From Gammaproteobacteria bacterium (GTDB lineage: Bacteria > Pseudomonadota > Gammaproteobacteria > Thiohalospirales > Thiohalospiraceae): DNA of 6,093 bases. The translations under genes were made by a program, and so were the position numbers. Positions 1 through 6,093 of this stretch are shown in pieces. The notes below the pieces were generated by a model, which was not told the origin of the DNA, ran no database searches, and saw nothing but the letters and a program-made list of their open reading frames with translations. The stretch lies in NCBI GenBank assembly GCA_014762485.1, contig JABURU010000304.1:1-6093 (forward strand), read 5' to 3'. Every line of letters begins with the position of its first letter. The stretch's first letter is position 1.

Positions 1-1
1 T

Positions 2-77
<76 letters not shown>

Positions 78-83
78 AAAACG

Positions 84-111
84 TGGGCGTATTTTAATGT
101 TCTGACGCCCA
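84..111. repeat. 7-bp inverted repeat overlapping the tRNA promoter
   Basis: The arms TGGGCGT (84-90) and ACGCCCA (105-111) are perfect inverted repeats separated by 14 nt. On the minus strand one arm lies in the promoter spacer and the other covers the discriminator, so the -10 box falls inside the loop. This could be an operator-like dyad or chance, since the GC-rich arms partly follow from the discriminator composition. It is a poor intrinsic terminator: the loop is long and only four T follow, two bases past the stem. Confidence 0.4.
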
Positions 112-118
112 GTGTCAA
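91..118 (-). promoter_or_regulatory. Sigma-70 promoter of the tRNA-Gly gene
   Basis: On the minus strand a perfect -35 hexamer TTGACA (113-118) is followed by a 16-nt spacer and a -10 hexamer TAAAAT (91-96), which matches five of six consensus bases. The next bases are ACGCCCACG, a GC-rich discriminator of the kind found at stringently controlled stable-RNA promoters. Transcription would start near 82-85, giving a leader of only about 5-8 nt before the mature tRNA 5' end at 77. The -35 box lies 3 nt past the pgsA stop codon. The promoter is inferred from sequence only, and read-through from pgsA may also contribute to tRNA synthesis. Confidence 0.8.
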
Positions 119-121
119 GCG

Positions 122-691
122 CTAATCTTTAATTAATGTCGACCAGGCAGAGTGCAAATAAACCACCATAGACCATAACGTTAGTACGGCCGCGATATAT
201 AATAATGTCATGCCTATTTCAACAATAGGCAAGCCTAGTAACGGCTTATGGTAGAGCAAAAATCCCAGGGCCAGCATTTGTGCCGCTGTCTTTATTTTGC
301 CAATAAAAGCGACCGCTACTTCGCTACGTTCACCATTACCAGCCATCCACTCTCGCAAAGCGGATATGGTGATTTCGCGACCAATAATAATGGCCGCAGG
401 TATAGCAATATACATACCTGCATAAGGTGTGGGGTTAACGTCTATCAACATAATTAACGCGATCACGACCATTAATTTATCCGCGACCGGATCCAGAAAC
501 GCCCCAAACGAAGAGGTTTGTTCCCACTTGCGTGCCAGGTAACCATCCAGCCAGTCGGTAAAACCGGCGATGCCAAAAATGGTAGTGGCAGCGATATGTG
601 ACCACTCAACGGGCAAATAGAAAAACACCACAAAAATGGGAATCAGGAATATTCGTAATACGGTTAATAAGTTAGGTAAGTTCTTATACAT
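122..691 (-). CDS. pgsA: CDP-diacylglycerol--glycerol-3-phosphate 3-phosphatidyltransferase
   Basis: PgsA transfers the phosphatidyl group of CDP-diacylglycerol to sn-glycerol-3-phosphate. This makes phosphatidylglycerol phosphate and CMP at the inner membrane and is the committed step towards phosphatidylglycerol and cardiolipin. The 189-residue protein (E. coli has 182) carries the full CDP-alcohol phosphatidyltransferase signature: D46, D49, G50, A53, R54, G63, D67 and D71, the last aspartates binding metal and catalysing. Several hydrophobic segments (about 7-28, 73-84, 92-104, 128-147 and 157-180) fit an integral membrane protein. The segment REITISALREWMA (105-117) is typical of PgsA. 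The ATG is fixed by an in-frame TAA two codons upstream; there is no clear Shine-Dalgarno sequence. uvrC ends 19 bp upstream, so translation may depend on coupling or on an AT-rich leader. The stop is TAG. Confidence 0.97.
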   Translation of the reverse strand: MYKNLPNLLTVLRIFLIPIFVVFFYLPVEWSHIAATTIFGIAGFTDWLDGYLARKWEQTSSFGAFLDPVADKLMVVIALIMLIDVNPTPYAGMYIAIPAAIIIGREITISALREWMAGNGERSEVAVAFIGKIKTAAQMLALGFLLYHKPLLGLPIVEIGMTLLYIAAVLTLWSMVVYLHSAWSTLIKD

Positions 692-710
692 AATTTAGCT
701 GTGTTGTTAT

Positions 711-2543
711 CTAGTCATTATGAAAGGTATCGTAGATCCTTTGCGCCAGTTGCTTGCTAATGCCGGACAAGCGCGCCAAATCTTCTACCCCTGCACGTTC
801 TATCGCCTGAATACCACCAAAATGTTTTAGCAGCACCTGCCTACGTTTGGGCCCCAGCCCTTCTATCTCTTCCAGTATCGAGCTATTTCGCTTCTTGGCT
901 CGACGCTGACGATGGCCTGTAATCGCAAAGCGATGTGCCTCTCCGTCCACCTGCTGTATCAGATGCCTTGCAGGCGAATCTTTTGCAAGTATAAAAGGGC
1001 TGGCTATCCCGGACAAGAACAAGCTCTCCTCTCCTGGCTTTCTACTCGGTCCCTTGGCAATCCCTATTACTGACACGCCTTCAATCTGCAGCTCCTGCAG
1101 GGCTGTTACCGCCTGGGAAATCTGCCCTTTTCCGCCATCGATAAGGAGTATATCCGGTATCACCCCCTCACCTTTCTTCAGGCGAGTGAAACGACGGCTA
1201 ATGGCCTGTAACAAGGCGGCATAATCATCCCCGGGGGTAACATCTTCGATATTAAACCGGCGATAGTCAGATTTTCGAGGTCCATCCTGGTCAAAAACCA
1301 CGCAGGAGGCCACTGTGGCTTCCCCCATCGTATGGCTAATATCAAAACACTCGATGCGTTGAGGGATCTCCTCCAGCGAGAAGGCCTCGGCTAATGCTTC
1401 AAACCGTACTGCCATACTGGCCTTACTATTTAGGCGGCTCTGAACAGCAATACGGGCATTGTTACGCCCCATCTCCAGCCAGCGAGCACGCTCGCTGCGA
1501 GGATGGGCATTTATGCGTATTTTACGGCCAGCCTGCTCTGAGATGACCTCGGCCAGCCACTCATCCTCTTCCGGTAAGGCCGATACTAGGATTTGTCCTG
1601 GCACCTGCCGTCCATTTTCATGTGATGCCAGGTAATACTGCTCTAAAAATGCGCCAATAACCTCGGACTCTGTACTGTCTTCTACGTGTTTGGGATAGAA
1701 GGATTTATTGCCCAGGTTGCGCCCTTCGCGAATAAAGAACACCTGTACACAAGCCACGCCATTCTCTAGATGGGCGGCCACCACGTCCAGGTTACCGCCT
1801 TCTGCGCTGACATACTGGCGCTCCTGGACCTTTTGCAGGGCGCTAATTTGATCTCTCAGGGTAGCCGCCCGCTCAAACTCCAGTTGTGCCGAGGCCGTTT
1901 CCATCTGCTTCACCAGCTCCTCAATGATCTGGTTATCCTGTCCTTCAAGGAACAGTACCGCATGTCGAATATCATCCGCATAGTCCTGCTCACTAACCAG
2001 CCCAACACAAGGGGCCGTACAACGCTTGATTTGATACTGGAGACATGGCCGCGAGCGGTTGCGGAAAAAGCTGTCTTCACACTGCCTAACCGGGAACAGT
2101 TTCTGGATCAGGTTCAGGGTTTCGCGTACAGCGCTACTGCTTGGGTAGGGACCAAAGTAACGCCCTTTGGCTTTGCGTGCCCCACGGTGAAACGCAAGAC
2201 GGGGAAACGCCTCCTGACTGGATAAATAGATATACGGATAACTTTTGTCGTCCCGCAGCAGGATGTTATAACGAGGTTTGAGGGACTTGATCAGATTGTT
2301 TTCAAGTAGCAGCGCCTCGCCTTCAGTATGGGTGACAATGAGTTCAATATCATGAATGCGGCTCACCAGGCTCTGGGTTTTTCGGCTGTCTACATTCGCA
2401 CGAAAATAGCTGGCCAGACGTTTTTTCAGCGACTTGGCCTTACCTACATATAGGGTATAACCCTCTTCTCCTTGCATGCGATACACGCCCGGCTTTTCGG
2501 GAACATTTTTTAAAAAGGATTTGGCGTCGAACGGCTCGGCCAC
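711..2543 (-). CDS. uvrC: Excinuclease ABC subunit C (UvrC)
   Basis: UvrC is the dual-incision nuclease of nucleotide excision repair. It is recruited by UvrB bound at a lesion and cuts 3' and then 5' of the damage. The 610-residue protein is full length. An N-terminal GIY-YIG nuclease domain (about 16-95) has GVY at 19-21, YVG at 32-34, R42 and E81. A cysteine set C155, C167, C175 and C179 follows. A UVR motif that contacts UvrB spans about 205-240. The RNase H-like nuclease has D401 (FDISH), D439/D440 (GDDYAAL), D469 (LLIDGGKGQ) and H537. Tandem helix-hairpin-helix DNA-binding motifs lie at about 555-608. The start is GTG at 2541-2543, supported by AGGAG six bases upstream and an in-frame TAG just before it. 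It lies between uvrY and pgsA, as in E. coli and Pseudomonas. The stop is TAG. Confidence 0.98.
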   Translation of the reverse strand: MAEPFDAKSFLKNVPEKPGVYRMQGEEGYTLYVGKAKSLKKRLASYFRANVDSRKTQSLVSRIHDIELIVTHTEGEALLLENNLIKSLKPRYNILLRDDKSYPYIYLSSQEAFPRLAFHRGARKAKGRYFGPYPSSSAVRETLNLIQKLFPVRQCEDSFFRNRSRPCLQYQIKRCTAPCVGLVSEQDYADDIRHAVLFLEGQDNQIIEELVKQMETASAQLEFERAATLRDQISALQKVQERQYVSAEGGNLDVVAAHLENGVACVQVFFIREGRNLGNKSFYPKHVEDSTESEVIGAFLEQYYLASHENGRQVPGQILVSALPEEDEWLAEVISEQAGRKIRINAHPRSERARWLEMGRNNARIAVQSRLNSKASMAVRFEALAEAFSLEEIPQRIECFDISHTMGEATVASCVVFDQDGPRKSDYRRFNIEDVTPGDDYAALLQAISRRFTRLKKGEGVIPDILLIDGGKGQISQAVTALQELQIEGVSVIGIAKGPSRKPGEESLFLSGIASPFILAKDSPARHLIQQVDGEAHRFAITGHRQRRAKKRNSSILEEIEGLGPKRRQVLLKHFGGIQAIERAGVEDLARLSGISKQLAQRIYDTFHND

Positions 2544-2549
2544 TCGAAT

Positions 2550-2554
2550 CTCCT
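2550..2554 (-). promoter_or_regulatory. Strong Shine-Dalgarno sequence of uvrC
   Basis: On the minus strand AGGAG lies six bases before the GTG start, an optimal spacing that makes GTG the credible start. It is the clearest ribosome binding site in the window, and it contains an AGGA core that could also be seen by a CsrA-type protein. Confidence 0.8.
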
Positions 2555-2571
2555 AATTTTCAAAAAACAGG

Positions 2572-2600
2572 TATATATCATGTAATCCCTTACATGATAC
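2572..2600 (-). promoter_or_regulatory. Possible extended -10 promoter for uvrC
   Basis: On the minus strand TGATATATA (2572-2580) reads as an extended -10 element: TG, one base, then TATATA with four of six consensus bases. Seventeen bases upstream, GTATCA (2595-2600) matches only three of six -35 bases. The inverted repeat fills the spacer and reaches into both hexamers, so a protein bound there would interfere with RNA polymerase. A transcript would begin near 2565 and would exclude the hairpin. This is a weak match in AT-rich DNA and a tentative call. Confidence 0.25.
2576..2599. repeat. Perfect 10-bp inverted repeat in the uvrY-uvrC gap
   Basis: On the minus strand the arms TATCATGTAA and TTACATGATA enclose the tetraloop GGGA (loop at plus-strand 2586-2589). 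The element starts 18 bp past the uvrY stop and ends 32 bp before the uvrC start. As RNA it makes a hairpin with a GGA exposed in the loop, in the context AGGGA, which fits the ANGGA core of CsrA/RsmA sites. As DNA it is a symmetric dyad whose TGTAA/TTACA half-sites resemble those of GacA/UvrY boxes, but at a shorter spacing. The stem is AT-rich and the T6 run (2562-2567) lies 8 nt past it, so it is not a good terminator. The structure is certain; the function is inference. Confidence 0.85.
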
Positions 2601-2616
2601 GGAAAGAAAGGGGTGT

Positions 2617-3252
2617 TTACTGCTCTGTCATGTTGTACTTGATGGCAAGCTGCGCCATTTCAGACTCGTTCTTGACCTTAAGTTTATCAAAAACACGGTA
2701 GCGGTAGGTACTTATGGTCTTTGTGCTCAGGCTTAATTTATCGGCGATATCGCCAACCTTTAGACCTTGTAAAATCATCAGCATTATTTGCAGCTCGCGC
2801 TGTGACAAGGCATCAAAAGGGTTTATATTAGTCGCCGTTAATGTGTCTTGCGCGATAGCCTGGGCTACCTCGTTACTGATATACAGTTTGCCATTCATCA
2901 CTTCGGAAATCGCCAGTAATGTTTCATCAACCCCGCAATTCTTAGTGATATAGCCCTTGGCACCCGCACGAATCATATTGGCAGGGAAAGGGCCCTCCTT
3001 GTGCATGGTGAGCACAATCACTTTAATATCTGGATTAAACTGGCGAATCTTACGAGTGGTTTCCAGGCCACCAATACCCGGCATATTGATATCCATCAAA
3101 ATTAGATCCGGTACCTGCACCTTCGTCAGAGCTAATGCTTCCTCACCCGTTTCTGCCTCACCTATGACCTGATAGCCGTCAACCGATTCAAGTATCCCTT
3201 TTAGTCCGGTACGCACCAGCTCATGGTCATCGACAAGTAATACCTTAATCAT
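2617..3252 (-). CDS. uvrY: UvrY/GacA-family response regulator, NarL type
   Basis: This is the DNA-binding response regulator of the BarA/UvrY (GacS/GacA) two-component system. In gammaproteobacteria that system activates Csr/Rsm small RNAs, which sequester the translational regulator CsrA/RsmA. The 211-residue protein has a receiver domain (about 1-120) with D8/D9, phosphoacceptor D54 in LMDINMPG, T82 and K104. A LuxR-type helix-turn-helix domain (about 147-205) begins at FDALSQRELQIMLMI, and its recognition region is around STKTISTYRYRVFDKL (176-191). The segment GPFPANMIRAGAKGY and the PFDALS junction are diagnostic of the GacA/UvrY subgroup rather than other NarL-type regulators. The ATG has a modest AGGG (3256-3259) three bases upstream. 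No cognate sensor kinase is present in the window; barA/gacS is normally encoded elsewhere. uvrC follows after 73 bp. The name reflects position next to uvrC; it is not a repair protein. Confidence 0.95.
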   Translation of the reverse strand: MIKVLLVDDHELVRTGLKGILESVDGYQVIGEAETGEEALALTKVQVPDLILMDINMPGIGGLETTRKIRQFNPDIKVIVLTMHKEGPFPANMIRAGAKGYITKNCGVDETLLAISEVMNGKLYISNEVAQAIAQDTLTATNINPFDALSQRELQIMLMILQGLKVGDIADKLSLSTKTISTYRYRVFDKLKVKNESEMAQLAIKYNMTEQ

Positions 3253-3380
3253 AGACCCTGCTTTTTGTTATTTTTTAGCTAGTTATGTTTTCATCATATT
3301 AGGAACAGCCTTATTTTGCTATAGCCAATTTCACCTTAAGATCGAATACGCATCACATTATTCAGGGGTAATTTATGGCG
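3253..3380. other. 128-bp intergenic region, expected uvrY promoter region
   Basis: This AT-rich gap separates the ligA stop from the uvrY start and is the largest non-coding stretch here, so it is the likely site of the uvrY(-uvrC-pgsA) promoter. Weak candidates on the minus strand are TATAGC (3318-3323), with TTCGAT 17 bp upstream, and TAATAT (around 3297-3302) without a good -35. None is convincing. I see no ligA terminator with a GC-rich stem and T-run, so read-through from ligA is possible. A-rich DNA precedes the start codon. Confidence 0.45.
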
Positions 3381-5411
3381 CTATGAGCCTAGTAATCCAT
3401 GTGCCTCAAGTAGCGCAACGAGGCCGGCCTCATCAATAATGTTAATACCTAATTCCCTGGCCTTGTCCAGCTTGGAACCTGCTGCCTCACCGGCAACGAC
3501 CACAGATGTCTTTTTCGAAACACTGCCGGCTACCTTGGCACCAAGTGACTGCAGCATCGCCTTGGCATCGTTTCTTTTTAACGTCGACAAGGTGCCCGTT
3601 AGCACATAGGTTTGTCCATTTAATGGCTGTTCGGCTTCGACAATGGGCTCGATATCAGGCCACGTAATCTCAGCCGCCAGTAGTTTATTAATAACATCAA
3701 TGTTATGGGCTTGCTGGAAGAAATGCACTATATGTGCCGCCACTATGGGGCCAACGTCTGGTACAGCTAACAGGGTATCCTCGTTCGCTGACATAATCTT
3801 TTCCAGTGTACAAAAGTAATTGGCCAGGGTTTGTGCCGTCGCCTCACCAACATCGCGTATGCCTAGAGAAAATAAAAAGCGTGGCAGTGTAGTTTGTTTG
3901 CTGGCGTCAAGTGCATCGATCAGGTTACTGGCTGACTTCTCTGCCATACGTTCAAGACGGGCAACATCCGTTACCGTTAAAGAGTAGAGATCGGCCACAT
4001 CTTCTATCAGTTGTTCATCTACTAACTGCTCTACTAATTTATCGCCCAGGCCATCAATGTCCATCGCGCGACGTGAAGCGAAATGCTTGATCGCTTCTTT
4101 GCGCTGGGCCGCACAATAGAGTCCACCACTACAACGTGCAACGGCCTCACCTTCTATACGCTCTATGGATGAGCCACATACCGGACACTCGTTCGGCATG
4201 CTGATCTTCGCCTGTGTGCCGCTGCGCTTGCTTTCCACCACGCTAACCACTTGCGGTATTACATCACCAGCACGGCGAATAATTACGTAATCTTTTTGCT
4301 TCAGGCCCAGGCGTTGTATTTCATCAATATTATGTAATGTTGCATTGCTAACCGTTACCCCACCAACAAAGACTGGCTGCAGTTTTGCCACCGGGGTTAA
4401 TGCCCCCGTACGTCCCACTTGCCACTCAACCTCTAACAGCTGGGTCATCTCTTCCTGAGCAGGAAACTTATGCGCTATCGCCCAACGAGGCGCACGTGAA
4501 ACAAAGCCCATAGCTTGCTGTTGTTGAATATTATCAACCTTGTACACCACACCATCGATATCATAGGGAAGCGCATTACGCCGCTTACCTATATCCTGAT
4601 AGTACTCCAGGCAGCCTTGAGCGCCTGTTTCAATTTTCATTTCCGGCGATATACGCAAGCCCCATTGTCCTAGCTGCTGAATGATCGCACTGTGCGAATC
4701 CGGCATTTGATACCCTTCCACCTTGCCTATGCCATAACAGTACATCGTCAATGGTCGTGTGGCAGTGATCCTGGAGTCCAGTTGCCGTAACGATCCTGCC
4801 GCGGCATTGCGAGGGTTAACAAAGGTCTTCTCACCCTTTTCACGCTGCTGTTCATTTAAGGCATCAAACCCCGCCTTGGGCATGAACACTTCACCACGTA
4901 CTTCCAGTATCCGGGGATAATCGCCTTGCAGTTTCAACGGGATACTACCTATGGTACGAACATTGGCGGTAACATCTTCACCGGTCGTGCCATCACCTCG
5001 CGTTGCCGCACGGATTAAAATACCATCTTCATATAACAGGCTAATGGCCAGACCATCCAGTTTGGGCTCACATACATAATCGATACTGTCGAGCTGTAAG
5101 CGTTCCCTTACACGACGATCGAAATCATTTAGTTCATCATCACTAAAGGCATTCCCCAGTGACAGCATCGGAACTTCATGCTGCACCTGTTTGAATGCCT
5201 TAAGAGGAGTAGAACCTACTCGCTGAGTTGGCGAATCGGCTGTTACCAAATCAGTATACTGCGACTCTAGTTCCTGCAACTCTCGCATCAATCGATCATA
5301 TTCCGCATCCGGTATTTCCGGACTATCGGTTACATAATAAAGATGATTATGATGATTGATCTCATCACGCAACTGCGCAGCACGCGCCTTTACGTCAGCA
5401 GGAATCGGCAT
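3381..5411 (-). CDS. ligA: NAD+-dependent DNA ligase LigA
   Basis: LigA seals nicks in duplex DNA using NAD+, acting on Okazaki fragments and in excision repair. The 676-residue protein (E. coli has 671) is complete. Domain Ia, which binds the NMN half of NAD+, has the YY...D...EYD pattern at 25-39. The adenylation domain has the catalytic lysine K117 in CEPKLDG, with RGDG at 138-141 and RGEVFMP at 172-178. An OB fold follows at about 325-400. A zinc finger uses C409, C412, C427 and C433. Helix-hairpin-helix repeats span about 450-570, and a C-terminal BRCT domain covers about 595-672. The ATG start gives the expected N-terminus, but the ribosome binding site is poor: the nearest AGG is about 13 bases upstream. 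The zipA stop is 14 bp away, so translation may be helped by coupling. The stop is TAG. Confidence 0.98.
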   Translation of the reverse strand: MPIPADVKARAAQLRDEINHHNHLYYVTDSPEIPDAEYDRLMRELQELESQYTDLVTADSPTQRVGSTPLKAFKQVQHEVPMLSLGNAFSDDELNDFDRRVRERLQLDSIDYVCEPKLDGLAISLLYEDGILIRAATRGDGTTGEDVTANVRTIGSIPLKLQGDYPRILEVRGEVFMPKAGFDALNEQQREKGEKTFVNPRNAAAGSLRQLDSRITATRPLTMYCYGIGKVEGYQMPDSHSAIIQQLGQWGLRISPEMKIETGAQGCLEYYQDIGKRRNALPYDIDGVVYKVDNIQQQQAMGFVSRAPRWAIAHKFPAQEEMTQLLEVEWQVGRTGALTPVAKLQPVFVGGVTVSNATLHNIDEIQRLGLKQKDYVIIRRAGDVIPQVVSVVESKRSGTQAKISMPNECPVCGSSIERIEGEAVARCSGGLYCAAQRKEAIKHFASRRAMDIDGLGDKLVEQLVDEQLIEDVADLYSLTVTDVARLERMAEKSASNLIDALDASKQTTLPRFLFSLGIRDVGEATAQTLANYFCTLEKIMSANEDTLLAVPDVGPIVAAHIVHFFQQAHNIDVINKLLAAEITWPDIEPIVEAEQPLNGQTYVLTGTLSTLKRNDAKAMLQSLGAKVAGSVSKKTSVVVAGEAAGSKLDKARELGINIIDEAGLVALLEAHGLLGS

Positions 5412-5425
5412 GATTATTTTTCTAC

Positions 5426-6093
5426 CTATGAGTCTGATTTGGCTGTTTGTTGCTGTTTAAATTGATAAGCAGCGATACGTTCACGTATATGACTGATAGT
5501 TTGTTGCGTTAGTGTACTGTGTGTTTCGTCTTTGATATCGCCTTCTAGTTGCTGGGCTAATAAACGGGCTGTGGCTAACATCTTGCCAAAGATCTGTTCC
5601 GCATCAAAGCTGGCTGGCAGGCGCATAAATAACACGACACCGGGGGTTTCATAGTCATCCTGATTATTTGTATAGAAGGTACCGGGCTCCATCATACTGG
5701 CAACGCTGAATACGCTAGAGGCATCATCACTGCCTGGCATGTGGTAGATATCCATCTCTCCGAAGCGCAAGCCTGCCTGTGAGAAGGCATCCCATAGTGC
5801 GGCGCCGCTGAATGATTGCCCGCTTCTCGCCACGACATATAACACGACAATCCACTCTTCTCCCATTTCGACGTTTGCACTGGCCGCTTCATTTTCATTT
5901 AACACTGGTGTGTCAGTCTCATCCGCGGGTGCAATATTGATGGACTCGGTTTCAACTTCTGCTGCAACCATATCCAGAGGCTCGTCTGGCTCATCAACCA
6001 GCTCAATATCCACCACCGTTGAAGCGTTTTCAGGGATCAACTCCAGATCATCCAGATCGGTATAATTTTCTGCCGGTCGAATATCCAGCAAGT
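5426..6093 (-). CDS. zipA: Cell division protein ZipA, C-terminal part (5' end outside window)
   Basis: ZipA is an essential inner-membrane protein that tethers FtsZ to the membrane and stabilises the early division ring. Only the last 222 or so codons are present. The reading frame stays open to the right edge, so the N-terminal transmembrane anchor and the true start lie outside. A TTG codon at 6089-6091 is an internal leucine, not a start. About 79 residues of acidic linker come first (25 Asp/Glu against one Arg). They are followed by the FtsZ-binding ZipA domain (about 80-210 of the visible part), recognised by LRFGEMDIYHMPG, FSVASMMEPGTF and TPGVVLFMRLP, close to the E. coli pattern of FGDMNIYH, FSLANMVKPGTF and TTPGVTIFMQVP. 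ligA begins 14 bp downstream, a zipA-ligA pairing common in pseudomonads and relatives. Confidence 0.94.
   Translation of the reverse strand, partial: LLDIRPAENYTDLDDLELIPENASTVVDIELVDEPDEPLDMVAAEVETESINIAPADETDTPVLNENEAASANVEMGEEWIVVLYVVARSGQSFSGAALWDAFSQAGLRFGEMDIYHMPGSDDASSVFSVASMMEPGTFYTNNQDDYETPGVVLFMRLPASFDAEQIFGKMLATARLLAQQLEGDIKDETHSTLTQQTISHIRERIAAYQFKQQQTAKSDS

Noticed and set aside
248..457. 69-codon plus-strand open frame inside pgsA.
   Set aside because: It is antisense to the conserved PgsA catalytic region and its product shows no domain.
1770..2225. 151-codon open frame on the plus strand inside uvrC.
   Set aside because: It is fully antisense to conserved UvrC coding sequence and encodes no recognisable domain.
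2562..2599. Intrinsic terminator between uvrY and uvrC (hairpin plus T6).
   Set aside because: The stem is AT-rich and the T-run starts 8 nt after it, too far for an efficient intrinsic terminator.
2544..2616. LexA/SOS box upstream of uvrC.
   Set aside because: The palindrome lacks the CTGT and ACAG ends at 8-bp spacing, and no other match was found in the gap.
2714..3172. Two plus-strand open frames inside uvrY (79 and 71 codons).
   Set aside because: Both are antisense to conserved receiver and helix-turn-helix coding sequence and have no supporting features.
5692..5898. 68-codon minus-strand frame overlapping zipA.
   Set aside because: It lies in an alternative frame within the conserved ZipA domain, which is clearly the real product.
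6089..6091. TTG as the start codon of the rightmost gene.
   Set aside because: The frame is open to the window edge and ZipA needs an N-terminal membrane anchor that is absent here, so this TTG is an internal leucine codon.

Overview
This window is a compact, collinear block of housekeeping genes from a gammaproteobacterium of moderate GC content. Every gene lies on the minus strand, so transcription runs from the right edge to the left edge. The order is zipA (C-terminal part only), ligA, uvrY/gacA, uvrC, pgsA and a tRNA-Gly(GCC). ZipA and a GacA/UvrY-type regulator directly ahead of uvrC-pgsA-tRNA point to Gammaproteobacteria. The zipA-ligA pair recalls Pseudomonas. The uvrY-uvrC-pgsA-tRNA run is shared by Pseudomonas and enteric bacteria; in E. 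coli it leads into glyW-cysT-leuZ. A marine Pseudomonadales/Cellvibrionales-like lineage is only a guess.

Right half (3381-6093): zipA is cut by the window edge, so its N-terminal membrane anchor is missing. Its stop is 14 bp from the ligA start, so the two genes are probably cotranscribed. LigA is a full-length NAD+-dependent DNA ligase. A 128-bp AT-rich gap (3253-3380) then separates ligA from uvrY and is the expected site of the uvrY promoter, although no convincing promoter could be picked out.

Left half (1-3252): uvrY encodes the response regulator of the BarA/GacS two-component pathway, which acts through Csr/Rsm small RNAs. The 73-bp uvrY-uvrC gap holds a perfect 10-bp inverted repeat, followed by a strong Shine-Dalgarno sequence for uvrC, which starts with GTG. 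UvrC is the complete nucleotide-excision-repair endonuclease and carries four cysteines in the spacing expected for its [4Fe-4S] cluster. pgsA follows after 19 bp. In the 44-bp gap between pgsA and the tRNA there is a very good sigma-70 promoter with a GC-rich discriminator, so the tRNA probably has its own, possibly stringently controlled, transcription.

I see no mobile element, CRISPR array, phage gene or unknown protein family. The proteins are all well-known families. The points worth a second look are non-coding: the inverted repeat between uvrY and uvrC, which has features of both Gac- and Csr-type sites, and the tRNA promoter with its overlapping dyad.
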